Assembly (NCBI GenBank): GCA_963854835.1
Contig: OY978530.1
Coordinates: 5,724,001-5,788,000 of the forward strand
From: Megamerina dolium
Taxonomy: Eukaryota; Arthropoda; Insecta; Diptera; Megamerinidae
DNA length: 64,000 bases
Direction: 5' to 3'
Shown one piece after another: positions 20,646-31,786 of this stretch (within the stretch, counting starts at the first letter, position 1; each line of letters starts with the position of its first letter). The translations under genes and the position numbers were made by a program. Under the pieces are notes generated by a model, which saw only the letters and a program-made list of their open reading frames with translations, was not told the DNA's origin and searched no databases.

Positions 20646-21530
20646 TATACACACACTTAGCAGAAAAAGTGTACGTACAAGAACTAAACGATTCTTCGCT
20701 GCACTAAATACCAATAAGGAAATAATTTTTCTCAAAAGAAATTATTTTTTATTTAAATGTTAGAGTATTATGTACACTTTAAGCCTAAATACATTAAATT
20801 ATAACGTACAAAAAAATTATGAGAAATAGAAGAATTCAAAAGCACCTGTTAATTGGTCAGAAAAAGTCTACGTACAATGATAAGTTTATATGATAAATTA
20901 TTGTTTTTTGTGGGTTTTTGAAAAGATTAGTAGCTGGTTGGGTAGCCTTTCCGTTTTAGGACTTCTTGCAAACGGTTTGGCAAAGATCTGATTAACTTGG
21001 AAGTGTCCTCCGTTGAAATTTTGTGCAACTCATCTAAAATCACATATTTAAGCATTTGCTTAGAGGTGATGGTGTGTTGCCTTATCCTGCGCTCAAGCAA
21101 ATCCCACAAATGTTCAATAGGATTAAGGTCAGATGATTGTGGGGGGGTCTTGCATTGATGCGGGACATTATATAATATCTAAAGCTTCACATTATGAGCA
21201 TTATGCTTCCGGTCGTTATCCTGTTGAAAGTGCCAGCCAGAATTCAAATTTTCTTTTAAAATATTTAAATAAGCTCTTTGATCAATAATTGACTCAATGA
21301 ACACCAAATTGCCGACTCTATTTGCAGCCATACATCCCCACACCATAATACCACCTCCGCCATGTTTAACCGTGCCCACAAGATTTTGCGCATGAAGGGC
21401 TGTGAATGGTTTCCGCCACACAAGCTGACGGCCTTTAATACCAAACAGGCAAAACTTGCTCTCATCTAAGAATAGCACCTTCTCTCAGAACTCTGGCGGC
21501 TTATTTATATATTGTTTGGCAAAACTTTGA
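20646..21530 (-). mobile_element. Second Tc1-family element, 5' half missing
   Basis: It lies tail to tail with the preceding Tc1 element. Its 3' end has two direct repeats of cagaaaaagtgtacgtaca type (20661-20679 and 20858-20876, one difference), an IR/DR arrangement. The transposase reads up to about 21530, where LOA ORF1 sequence begins, so the helix-turn-helix half is gone. Confidence 0.8.
20927..21530 (-). pseudogene. Tc1-type transposase, C-terminal catalytic part
   Basis: From about 21525 downwards: FAKQYINKPPEF, a TGA stop at about 21485, then VLFLDESKFCLFG (first Asp), TVKHGGGGIMVWG, FQQDNDRKHNAH (second Asp), a stop near 21179, a short shifted stretch, and SDLNPIEHLWDLLERR (Glu). 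It ends NRLQEVLKRKGYPTSY at 20927. All three catalytic residues survive, but there are at least two stops or shifts and no N-terminus. Confidence 0.85.
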
Positions 21531-21539
21531 ACCTACGCC

Positions 21540-22700
21540 ACGGACGGTAACTGGACCTGAGAAACGAAAGGAAAGTAGAGGGACTGTGGCTGCTGAGGGT
21601 GCTTCGACATCCAAGGCCGCAACTACACAGCCCTCTATAAGTACTGGACAGAATAGGCAGCTTCCCGCTTTTGGCGCTGCAAGAAAGGCAACCGGTCTGA
21701 GTGGAGCAGGTACCAAATGGTATCTGCGCTATCTCAATGAGGGCTTAACGCCCGAAGAAGCCAAACAGAAAGTGCTCAATCGCCCTAAGAGCACCTCTGT
21801 TACGAGGAAGAGGGGCGCCACAGAAATCAACCCAACTGATGGCAATCCTACCAAAAGAAACAGGGCTTTTGACTGCACCGGGGGTTGCGAAAAGAAATCT
21901 GCCACGACCTCCTCCGAGACTAGAGGCGACCACCAGGAAAGCGGGTGTCAGCTACGCCAATGTCACCAAAGGCGTTAGACTGGCTATAATCCCGAAATCT
22001 TATCCGGAGGTCATCCTTTCGCGCGAGGAGCAGGGGCAACACGAAAATCTTCTGATAGAGATGTTCAAGGGTTCTGAAACCGAACTTGAATTTGACGGCA
22101 TCCACTTTCTACCAATCCTGGTTGATTGTTCCACCGTAGCGGCTGCTGAATGGGTGAAAGCGACGATAATAAGGCTATCTGGGTGGAAGGGGGCTGAGCT
22201 GACGACGTGCAATCCCTGGTGTACATCTGATGACGGTATACCTTCCTCGAGCAGCGGGTACCGACGACAAGAAATTCCTTGATTTGATGGTAACTCAGAA
22301 CAAAGCGCTGAGCACCAATATCTGGAGAATCTTTAGCAACAAAGACGAGAAGAACGGGAAGCTATTAACGATCGGCATTGATGACCGATCGCTTGAAGCG
22401 ATTAAAGCCAAAGACTGCAGGGAGGCCTACAGATTTGGCAAGATCCCAGTTCATCTGCACAAGGGACGTGCACTAGGAAATCCTCCAGACGCAGAGGCCA
22501 CAACTAAGCAAAACTCAGCCGAAGCTGAGGAGATGCTAAAAGAGGTGGCAAATGAAGTGGTTAGGAGCGAGATGCCTGCAGCCGAAGTCAGCGTTCTTGC
22601 TGCCGAAAGCGATGACATCAATGCTATAAACCTAACAGCGCTAAGACTGACAGAAGTAGATTACGACAGAGTACTCCTTCTGGTTCTATCGAATACCTGA
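21540..22700 (+). pseudogene. LOA-type ORF1 with DUF4780-like domain
   Basis: The N-terminus is Ser/Thr/Lys-rich and contains GTKWYLRYLNEGLTPEEAKQ (about 21705-21765), a segment common in such gag proteins. After frame changes near 21900 and 22240, the C-terminal domain reads SYANVTKGVRLAII, FDGIHFLPILVDCST, EWVKATI, then KNGKLLTIGIDDRS and YRFGKIPVHL, which is the DUF4780 region. The tail has AEAEEMLKEVANEVV. It probably binds element RNA. Two frame breaks are seen. Confidence 0.72.
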
Positions 22701-23310
22701 TGTATCTGTATCTATGTAATCTCTGTTATGCATGATAAATTTTTCGGTCCATTCAGTTTGAAAGAAAATTTAACGTCGGAAACATCCCGCTTGTTATATA
22801 CATGAATATCTTTAAATGCGATTTCCCAAAAGTTGCGTTTTTGTAACTAGTTGACATAATATCTCGAAAACTAATTGATTGATTGATTGAAATTATATAT
22901 CAAAATTTGTGAAAAACATGTGATTATCGTCTGACAGATACTTTTTAGATATTTTTTAATTAAACAATTTTTACAGATGTGTAACCCCGAAAACATTAAA
23001 AAAAAAAATTTTTTTTTTTTAAAGTTGCCTGTTCTGCGAAATTTTCAAATTTTGAAAATGCCATCTGTCAAACGATAGCCAAGGTGATAAAAAAATTAAA
23101 TCATTTTGGTTTTTTTGTTTCAGACGATTTTCATGAGCTAAATCGTGTCAACCATTTGTGTATGCATTTTTTGCAAGGGACACTTCAAGGTCAAGTCACG
23201 GTCAAATCGAAGACAGTAAATTTTCAGTAAAATTAGTGTTAAATGTATTTAAATAAACAAGTTGAATGCAACAAACCGCACCTCGATTGCGTTTTTAGTT
23301 TTCCTATAAC
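22701..23310. other. Non-coding AT-rich segment between LOA ORF1 and RT
   Basis: No frame belongs to the retrotransposon here. The stretch has an A-run joined to a T-run near 22998-23022, tandem attgattg units near 22875 and phrases such as cacttcaaggtcaag. It probably comes from an insertion of unrecognised non-coding repeat DNA that replaced the endonuclease region. Confidence 0.4.
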
Positions 23311-25661
23311 TAATATTCAAAAAACAGTGTCAAAAATGAAGCCACAAGGTAGAAGACCCCTTAAAAAAGGAGATAGTTCCTTCACGGAAAACGAAGAAGA
23401 AAGAGTAAAACTACTTCTTGACACACACTTCCCAGGATCTTCCACATTCGTGGCAGCAGGAACAGACTATGCTGAAAACCTGGGAAGAATAAACAGGAAT
23501 GAATAGATCTTGGCAAGTGAAATTTGCACCGAACCTCGAATCAGATGGGCAATTAACACCTTTAAACCATTGAAATCACCTGAAGTAGACGGAATCTTTC
23601 CTACCCTACTTCAGAAAGGTATAGAGCAGCTGTTAAGTCCATTGACGAGAACAGCAGAAGCAGTATAGCGCTGGGTTACATACCTAGGATATGGAGAAGG
23701 TCAAAGGTGGTATTTTTGCCGAAGGTGGGTAAGAAGGACCCGCTTCACCCTAAATCCTGCAGGCCAATCTGCCTAACATCCTATGTTCTAAAAACTTTGG
23801 AAAAAGTTGTGGATAATTACATCCGGACCACAATTTTAGTGAGAAATCCTCTACACTCTTGTCAGCATGCTTATAGAGCAGGGCATTCCACCGAAACTGC
23901 TCTACATCAACTGACGAGCTTACTGCAGGACAGTCTAGAAAAGAAGGAAACTGCGATATGCGCCTTTCTAGACATAGAAGGTGCCTTCGACAATACTTCA
24001 CATGATGCTATCAGAAGAGCTCTTACAAGAAGAGGAGTTAACAATACTCTAGCTTCTTGGATGAGTAATATGCTTCTTACCAAGAAGGTTGAAATACCAA
24101 ATGGTACAGGAAGTATAATTGCAAACACCACAAGGAGTTGCCCACAAGGAGGTGTGCTATCACCACTTATGTAGAGTATAGTAGTAGACGAGCTATTGGA
24201 AAAATTGGAAACCAATAGTTTGTCATTTCAGGGCTATGCGGACGACATAGTCATCATCTGTAGAGGTAAATTTGAGGACACTCTATGTGACAGAATACAG
24301 CTAGGACTCAAACTAACGAAGGGTTGGTGCGCCACGGTGGGGCTGAACATCAATCCAGCAAAAACAACGATTGTACCATTCACACGGAAGTATAAACTTA
24401 CGAATCTTAAACCTATCCGTTTAGAGATAGAACTCCAGAAAGAAGTGAAATTCGTGGGTACCCACTTAGACCAGAAATTATTGTGGAAAACCCACATTGA
24501 GGAGATAAGACAGAAAGCTATCAAAACTTTCATGACGTGTAGAACTATTGCAGGTAAAAGCTGGGGCTGTACCCCAAAAATTCTGCGATGGGTATACACA
24601 GCAATTGTCAGGCCAATGATAACCTAGGGGGCATTAGTCTGGGAAAAGTGCACGAAGCAGCAGACAGTAATTAACACTCTTAGCAAGCTACAAATACTTG
24701 CATGTGTATGTATCACGGGAGCCATGCAAACATGTTCAACGGCATCATTGGAGATACTCTTGGATTTTACTGCCCTCCATATTTACATCCAGTCCCAAGC
24801 GAGGAGGACGATTTTGAGGGTAGCTGGGAACAACGTCAGCACAGGCAGTTATCTCAACCGAAGGAAGATAGAACTTCTGGCTGAGCAACTTCCTGAAATC
24901 TCGATGCCAAGGGACGTGATACTCAAAATGTTCAGCTTTAAGAAACACTTTAAAACTGAGCTTAATAACAAAAAACATTGGGAAGGTATATCGAAAACAT
25001 ACAAGGTAAACCAGTACATTATAACATGGTACACCGATGGTTTTCTCACCGACGATGAAGCCGGGGCAGGTGTATTCGGACCAGGGAAAAAATACTCTGA
25101 ACCATTAGGTAAGAACACCTCTATCTTTCAAGCGGAAGTCTACACGATAGATAGATGTGCACACTTTAATTTCGAACGGAATCGCAGAATAGCAATACTG
25201 AGTGACAGCCAGGCAGCTATCAAAAAACTCAAATCTCACCAGATTACATCAAATCTGGTGATGGAGTGCATTAAAAAACAACATCCTGGGCCAACTCAAT
25301 CAGGTGTGGATTCTATGGGTTCCGGGGCACGTAGGGATCAATCGAAACGAAATGGCAGATAAGCTTGCCAGGAAAGGAGCATCAACCCCATTTGTAGTGC
25401 CTGAACCATTTTGTGGATTAGAATCGGGTAACATCTCCCGTATCATCTGGGAAGAAGATAATAGACAAAGAAGCTTATAATGGGAAAACTTACCGGGGCT
25501 AACACACTCCAAACTAGCGCTAGGGACATACAACCTAAAACGCTACGAGGACTGTATGAATCTAACGAAGAACAACTTGCGATTCATTACGGGATTAATA
25601 ACAGGGCACTGTAGGCTGAATTATCACCTAACAAAACTGGGAGCATCCCCACAACTGCTAA

Positions 25662-25662
<1 letters not shown>
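23311..25662 (+). pseudogene. LOA-type ORF2: reverse transcriptase and RNase H
   Basis: The frame enters in the RT linker (LLLDTHFPGSSTF), has a stop near 23504 and several shifts, and continues: RWAINTFKPLKSP, VFLPKVGKKDPLHPKSCRPI, HAYRAGHSTETAL, CAFLDIEGAFDN (motif A), CPQGGVLSPLM, a stop at 24172-24174, and GYADDIVIICRG (catalytic box intact). After a stop at 24625-24627 come the RT thumb and RNase H: TWYTDGFLTDDEAGAG, SIFQAEVYTID, AILSDSQAAIKKL and, in a shifted frame, ILWVPGHVGINRNE. The C-terminus is cut by the TA tract. The EN domain is absent. Confidence 0.82.
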
Positions 25663-26057
<395 letters not shown>

Positions 26058-26239
26058 CAGAGCGTGTAGTCAAAAATATCATAATTTGCTGGGGGATATA
26101 GAAATAGTTTTAAGCAACAAATAAAAAAAAAACCAAATGAAAGCCAATGCTTACAAAGACGCAGTTGATGACAATGTAATATTTAATATTTTACATTTAA
26201 TACGTAAAATATTGGTAGAAAAGTGTTTACTATTTATTT

Positions 26240-27335
26240 TTAAGCTCTGCATAGTGTAATATGTATATGCATATGTTTGTAATCACTTGAAGGAATCTCC
26301 GTAGATATAAAAAAGTTTATATATTCGGGATCAGCGTCGCTTAAATTTTCGATTTAACGATGTCCGTCCGTCCGTCACCTGGCTGGTTCGCACGATAACT
26401 TGAGCAAATATTGAGCTATTTTGACGATATTTGGCATAAGAAACCTATGATCCAAGATTACGGAGGGGATTGATATTGGGCATGATCGGTCAATAGCCAC
26501 GTCCACACCAAGCATTCAAAACGACTAACCTCGGAATTTTCAACATTTTTAACATGCTATAACTCACTTAATATACCAACTGAGACAAAGTGTCTGTACT
26601 TCTTTTAAATTCAAACAGATGTAACTTCTACAATCTTCTGTCTAGAATAACCATAATTGACACTTACATTAACATGGCAGTCGGAAATAATATGGCAAAA
26701 AATTAGAATGCCACGCCCACTTATTATTGGGGCTCCCATACAAAGTCGGGGGAATTAAACTAAAATTTTTAGCTCCATAATTTACAAACCATTTAGTGTA
26801 GAACAACCAGATTTAAGGTATGTATTAGTATTGCAAGAGCAACTAGACTTACAGGAAATGGACGCGCCACGCCCACTGTTTATAGTAGCCCCTATACAAA
26901 ATAACCGAATTTCTTTTAAATTGAAGTAGCTGTAACTTCTGCAAGCATAATTGATAGTTAGGTTAATATGGTAGTCGAAAATAATCTAGGAAAAATTCAG
27001 CGTGTCACGCCCACATCTTATTGGGGCTCCCATACGAAGTTGCGAAAATTATAAAAAATTTTAACCGCTATAACTTACGAACAATTCAACGTAGGACAAC
27101 CAAATTTAAGGTGTGGATTAATATTGAAAAATTATATCTTAAAAACCTTCTTTAAATTATCCCTTTTAGAACCCTCATAACATACAAAGTACTTCGTCAA
27201 AGTCAACCATATTTTGGTTGTAAATTAGTAGTATATACCTAAATTGTTTCTCAAAGTAAAAACTAAACTTTTTATAAATATATCTACATATGCAGGGTAT
27301 AATTTGGTCGGCCCCAGCCGACTGTAAGGTGATTT
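26240..27335. repeat. Dispersed non-coding repeat, copy A
   Basis: A 1.1-kb unit with the fly-typical phrases cgatgtccgtccgtccg and taccctgc, repeated in direct orientation at 27336-28400. Inside it, a module of roughly 250 bp containing ccacgcccac, ggggctcccataca and a run like aaccatttagtg recurs. There is no long open frame. The class of the element is not recognised. Confidence 0.7.
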
Positions 27336-28400
27336 TTATACCCTGCATAATGCAATATGCAAGGTATATTCATTTCGGTCAGATGTTTGTGACCACTTGA
27401 AGGAATAGCCGAAGATATAGAAAAGTATATATATTCGTTATCAGCGTCACTTAAAGTTTCGATTTAACGATGTCTGTCCGTCTGTCCGTCACCTGGCTGG
27501 TTCGCACGATAACTTGAGTAAATATTGAGCTATTTTGACGAAATTTGGCATAAGTAACCTATGATCCAAGAGTACAAGGGGATTGATATTGGGCATGTTC
27601 GGTCAATAGCCATGCCCACACCAGGCATTCAAAGCGACTAACCTCGGAATTTTCAACATTTTTAACTTGCTATAACTTACTTAATATACCATCTGGGACA
27701 ACAATGTTTGGCACATAGAGTTACATTATACTACTACATAAAAAAATAAAAATGGGCGAGCCAAGCATACTTTTTATTGTAGCTCCCATACGAAGTGCCT
27801 GTACTTCTTTTAAATTGAAACAGCTGTAACTTCTAGAATCTTCTGTCCAGAGCAACCATAATTGACACTTAGATTAACATGGCAGTCGCAAATAATATGG
27901 CAGAAAATCAGTGCGCCACGCCCACTCCTTCATGGGTGTCCCATACAAAGTCGAGGGAATTAAACTAAAACTTTTAAGCTCCATAACTTACAAACCATTT
28001 AGCGCAGGACAACAAGATTTAAGGCATGAATTAGTATTGTACGAGCAACTAGGCTCACAGGAAACGGGCCCGCCACGCCCATTGTTTATAGTGGCTCCCA
28101 TACAGAATGACCGAATTTCTTTTAAACTGCAGCTTCTGCAATCTTCTGTCTAGAACAATTATAATTAATACATATTCCGACAAAAAATCAACATGCCACG
28201 CCCACTTCTTAATGGGGCATACAAAGTTGCGAAAATTAAAAAAAATTTAAACCGCATTAACTTACGAACTATTGAACGTAGGAAAACCAAATTTAAGATA
28301 TGGATTAATATAGAAAAATTAATTGGATTTACAAGAAAGAGGAAAACCACACCCACTAAACCTCGGAATTAAACTATAGAGAAGTAGCGACGCATCAAAA
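27336..28400. repeat. Dispersed non-coding repeat, copy B
   Basis: Direct repeat of copy A with moderate divergence, starting with a palindromic taccctgcataatgca motif next to the end of copy A. It carries the same internal modules. A frame at 27911-28153 lies within it but has no protein-like features. Confidence 0.7.
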
Positions 28401-28635
28401 GTTAATATGATTAATACGGTTGGTATGTGTACAGCCCGTCGATACAAAGGGAAAAATTTTAATCCATGGAACCGTAACATAAATTTCAAATACTAAGGAG
28501 GTGGAATTATTATATATAATCTGGAGTTTGTGCTTTCCATAAGACATATGGGTCAACCTACGTAGACATTTTACAATATACAGTATATATATACAGTAAT
28601 TACACCGTTTGCACCGTGGAATATGTCACATCGAT

Positions 28636-28890
28636 GGGTCTTTTAGCAAGGCTAAGGCCCGAAACTTGTCAAATATTGCGTGACAATGGAATTCGGGTCC
28701 TTAACTGGCCAGCCCAATCACCAGACTAGAACCCTATTAAAAACCTCATGGAAGCTGAAATAAGGATGAAAGGTTTAAGGCTTTAAATTCCGAACGGGAA
28801 ATGATTCCTTTACTTACTATTAGTAATTTAATGACGCCACGCAGATGTGCTGTCATTAAAAGTAAAGGTTCTTACACAAAATATTAAGCC
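28636..28890 (+). pseudogene. Tc1/mariner transposase C-terminal remnant
   Basis: The plus strand reads LLARLRPETCQILRDNG, then WPAQSPD followed by a stop and NPIKNLMEAEI, then after a shift PRRCAVIKSKGSYTKY and a stop. The SPDxNPIxNLM stretch is the third catalytic region of Tc1-type transposases; the position that should be Glu is Lys. The N-terminal two thirds and the ends are not seen. Confidence 0.65.
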
Positions 28891-28947
28891 GTTGCTTTTG
28901 TTTCACAGTAAAATACTGGAGAATTAGTTTAGTTTTGATTTTCTAAT

Positions 28948-29207
28948 TACTTACTTATGTGCCCGTTACAACCGAAAATCGATTCAGGCAAAGGGATAGT
29001 CCTTATCCGAGGCACAGTTTGATTTTTGTAACCGAAGAGGTTTTCGCCACTCAGTAGGTGCTAGGAAGACGTTGCTCGGTGGTTGCTCATGGAGGACTCC
29101 CATTGAAAAACGAAGGTGACATCACGTAGCAAGCAGAACTAGCTACATTTTGGCACCATCATTATAGAGTGAAGGTGCCATCACATAGCGTGCAGAACAA
29201 ACTACAT
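28948..29207 (-). mobile_element. Short internally deleted RTE derivative (about 260 bp)
   Basis: On the minus strand it has the 5' leader of the RTE element (matching about 4164 to 3885, including the catcacatag tandem motif and ccttatccgaggca) joined directly to the last 40 or so bases of the RTE 3' end (matching about 990 to 945). All coding sequence between is absent. It keeps both ends needed for transcription and priming, so it may be a non-autonomous family and not a decayed copy. Confidence 0.75.
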
Positions 29208-29441
29208 ATATGCAAAATATTTAGTATTTGTTCCTATTGAAGACCGCAATAGCTTTTGCTCGCGAACTGGCATTTTTTGAGTTCGCGGAGCATAAACATT
29301 TAAGTGCATTCGCATGTGTATTCATACATTCTATGTTGCTCATATATAACCATGAGCTTACTTTATTTAATTCTTTTGTTTTTTTTTAATCTTCCTACTG
29401 TAATTATCTACGTTTAACAAAAAAAAATTCAACCAATTGGT

Positions 29442-29736
<295 letters not shown>

Positions 29737-30281
29737 AGTTAACACGCACCTGCCGCATTAGCCACGACGTTCACACTGTTGCCCACTACACGTGCCGCAG
29801 TGTCAGCATATTCCAATTTCACAATAAACGCAACGTTCCCGTGGCTGCCCATTACACGCGCCGCAGTATCAGCATATCGCAATAAACTCAACGTCCCCAT
29901 GGCTGGCCAATACACGCGCCGCAGTATCAGCATATTTCTATTTCGCAATAGGATGTAACCCAAGATATTACCAATTGCATTCAGTTAATGCACCTGTGGG
30001 AAACCAAGGCCATGGTCGGCCTCATACAGTAGGCTGTAAACAAGTTAAACAACGATCGCGTCGCTGCCAAGGAATGAAGGTGTGAAGTGAACAACTGCGA
30101 TAGGTTGGTGTTAGTCGAGTTCGGGACGAGCTGATCGAGAGTTAAACTTCGAATATTCTCTAAGTTATAATTAAGTGAATCTTTAAATAAATTGTTTGAA
30201 CCTTAAATAAAATCAATAGTGTTTGCTTTTGGGCAGTGGCCCTTTAAATTTTTTATCACAAGGACAACAAAATTGTTAACT
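29737..30281 (+). repeat. 5' LTR with an extra 58-bp subrepeat
   Basis: Three related units carrying acacg(t/c)gccgcagt(g/a)tcagcat start near 29787, 29851 and 29909. The 3' LTR has only two. The rest of the LTR aligns with 37464-37950 with a few substitutions. Confidence 0.93.
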
Positions 30282-30298
30282 GGCGCCCGAGCAGGGAC
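30281..30298 (+). promoter_or_regulatory. Primer-binding site, tRNA-Lys type
   Basis: The sequence tggcgcccgagcagggac overlaps the last LTR base. TGGCGCCCGA is the tRNA-Lys-type primer complement used by many retroelements. Confidence 0.7.
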
Positions 30299-30582
30299 CC
30301 AGTAGTGAAAAAAGGAGAAATATTCCCAGTGGACCAAATGACAAATACTTGAAAGTGCAAATAACTTAACAATACAAATTTGCGGTGGAAAATTTTTTAA
30401 GAATTAAATAAAATAAAGAAGAATTAAGAGATCAAAAAAAAAAGATAAACTAAAAGATTGGAAAGAATAATATAGTGTAACCAAAGTTAAATTCAAACGA
30501 AAAGTTTATTATCAAACACTAATGAGATTGTGTTTGACTTTTGCGTAAGTAAAACTGACAAATTTTTATATTATCGGTCAAA

Positions 30583-31786
30583 ATGGAGGATCTGCGGGCC
30601 ACTGTTACAAATTTAACAGGTGCGGTAAATGCCCTGCTCGAGAAAATGAACACCCTGGAACGGCGGGTGTCACACCTGAGTTCGGTAAGCTCTATATTAA
30701 CCGCATCCACAGCTAATAATAGCGTGGGAACGGTGGAAGAAATGGTGACACAAGCCCCCACAACTGAAGCCGACATAAAGGACATCAGTCGACTCCCTGA
30801 CTGTGTCAAGGAGTTACAAATCTTCGACGGAAACCCAGTACGTGTCCTGGGTGCACTCGGTGGAAGTCATCCTCTCGGACTTTGAGATAATGAAGGGTAA
30901 GCCCTTATATCGGGCAATTTTGCAACATATCAGGCAAAAAGTGCGGGGTGCCGCCGATTCGGCATTAATTTCATATAACATTTTCGACAGCAATTGGTCA
31001 AAAATTAAGGAATGTCTCTCTTTGCACTATGCGGATAAAAGGGATATCCACACCCTTGAACACCAACTGCATCAGCTTCATCAAAGGGGATCGAGAGTTG
31101 ATGAGTTTTACGCCAAGGTAAACCATCAGTTCTCCCTTATTATTAATAAAATTAAGACCGAGTCCTACACGGACGAAACAGTAAAAGTTCTAGTTGAGAC
31201 ATACCGTAACCGAGCATTAGACGTTTTCATTCGTGGTCTCAATGGAGGTATGTCAAGGATGCCACTTATACAGCGCCCCAGAACCTTGCCTGAAGCTTAC
31301 TCGGCGTGTTTGGAAATCCAAAACGTTGATTTTAGAAATTCTTCGATTCACCCTACCATGACAAGCAATCATGTTGCGGTGCCGATTAATAACTTACCAA
31401 GCACCTATCATTTCCAAAATAAAAACAAGCCTCCACAATTGCCACACTTGCCACCAAAACCTACCTGGCGGACTCAAGAACATCGTCCACAATATTTTAA
31501 AAACGACAATCTTTCCGGACGAAACGATAATCAGAACTTCACCTCCCGTCCTCCAGTCGAACGAATGGAGGTTGACCCTTCCGTCCAAACACGCAATGTA
31601 AATTATATTAATCGACCTAACCCTTTCAAACGCAGCGCGAAATCAGAAAATTTTCCACGGAAACAACAGAGAGTGTTCCACACAGTGCCAGAAGAAAGCA
31701 AAGATCAGGATACTGATCAGAGCCCAGTGAGTGAAGAAAAACCTGAGCATTTTCTGGACTCCGGCCATCTAGCGTACCATACATAG
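30583..31786 (+). pseudogene. Gypsy-like gag, one frameshift
   Basis: It starts at the ATG at 30583 (MEDLRATVTNLTGAV), with an N-terminal coiled-coil-like segment (VNALLEKMNTLERRV). The frame changes near 30836-30845, then runs open to 31786: VEVILSDFEIMKGKPLY, LSLHYADKRDIHTLEHQL, VDEFYAKVNHQFSL, LDVFIRGLNG, which is the gag capsid region of gypsy-type elements. The C-terminus is basic and Asn/Pro-rich without a CCHC knuckle. It ends just into the pol frame, which is -1 relative to gag. Confidence 0.85.

Larger units (their letters stand above)
21531..25662 (+). mobile_element. LOA-like non-LTR retrotransposon, broken
   Basis: ORF1 of the DUF4780 type (21540-22700) is followed by 600 bp of non-coding DNA and by ORF2 starting within the RT (23311 onwards) and ending with RNase H. 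The endonuclease domain is missing. The element ends in a TA tract at 25663. ORF1 and RT resemble the LOA-clade element at 53950-64000. The two parts may be one deleted copy or two neighbouring fragments. Confidence 0.65.

Noticed and set aside
27911..28153. 80-codon frame in the dispersed repeat
   Set aside because: It is not conserved as a frame in the sister copy at 26240-27335.
29787..29935. CRISPR-like spaced repeats
   Set aside because: These are LTR-internal subrepeats of a gypsy-like element in a eukaryotic genome; there are no spacers or cas genes.
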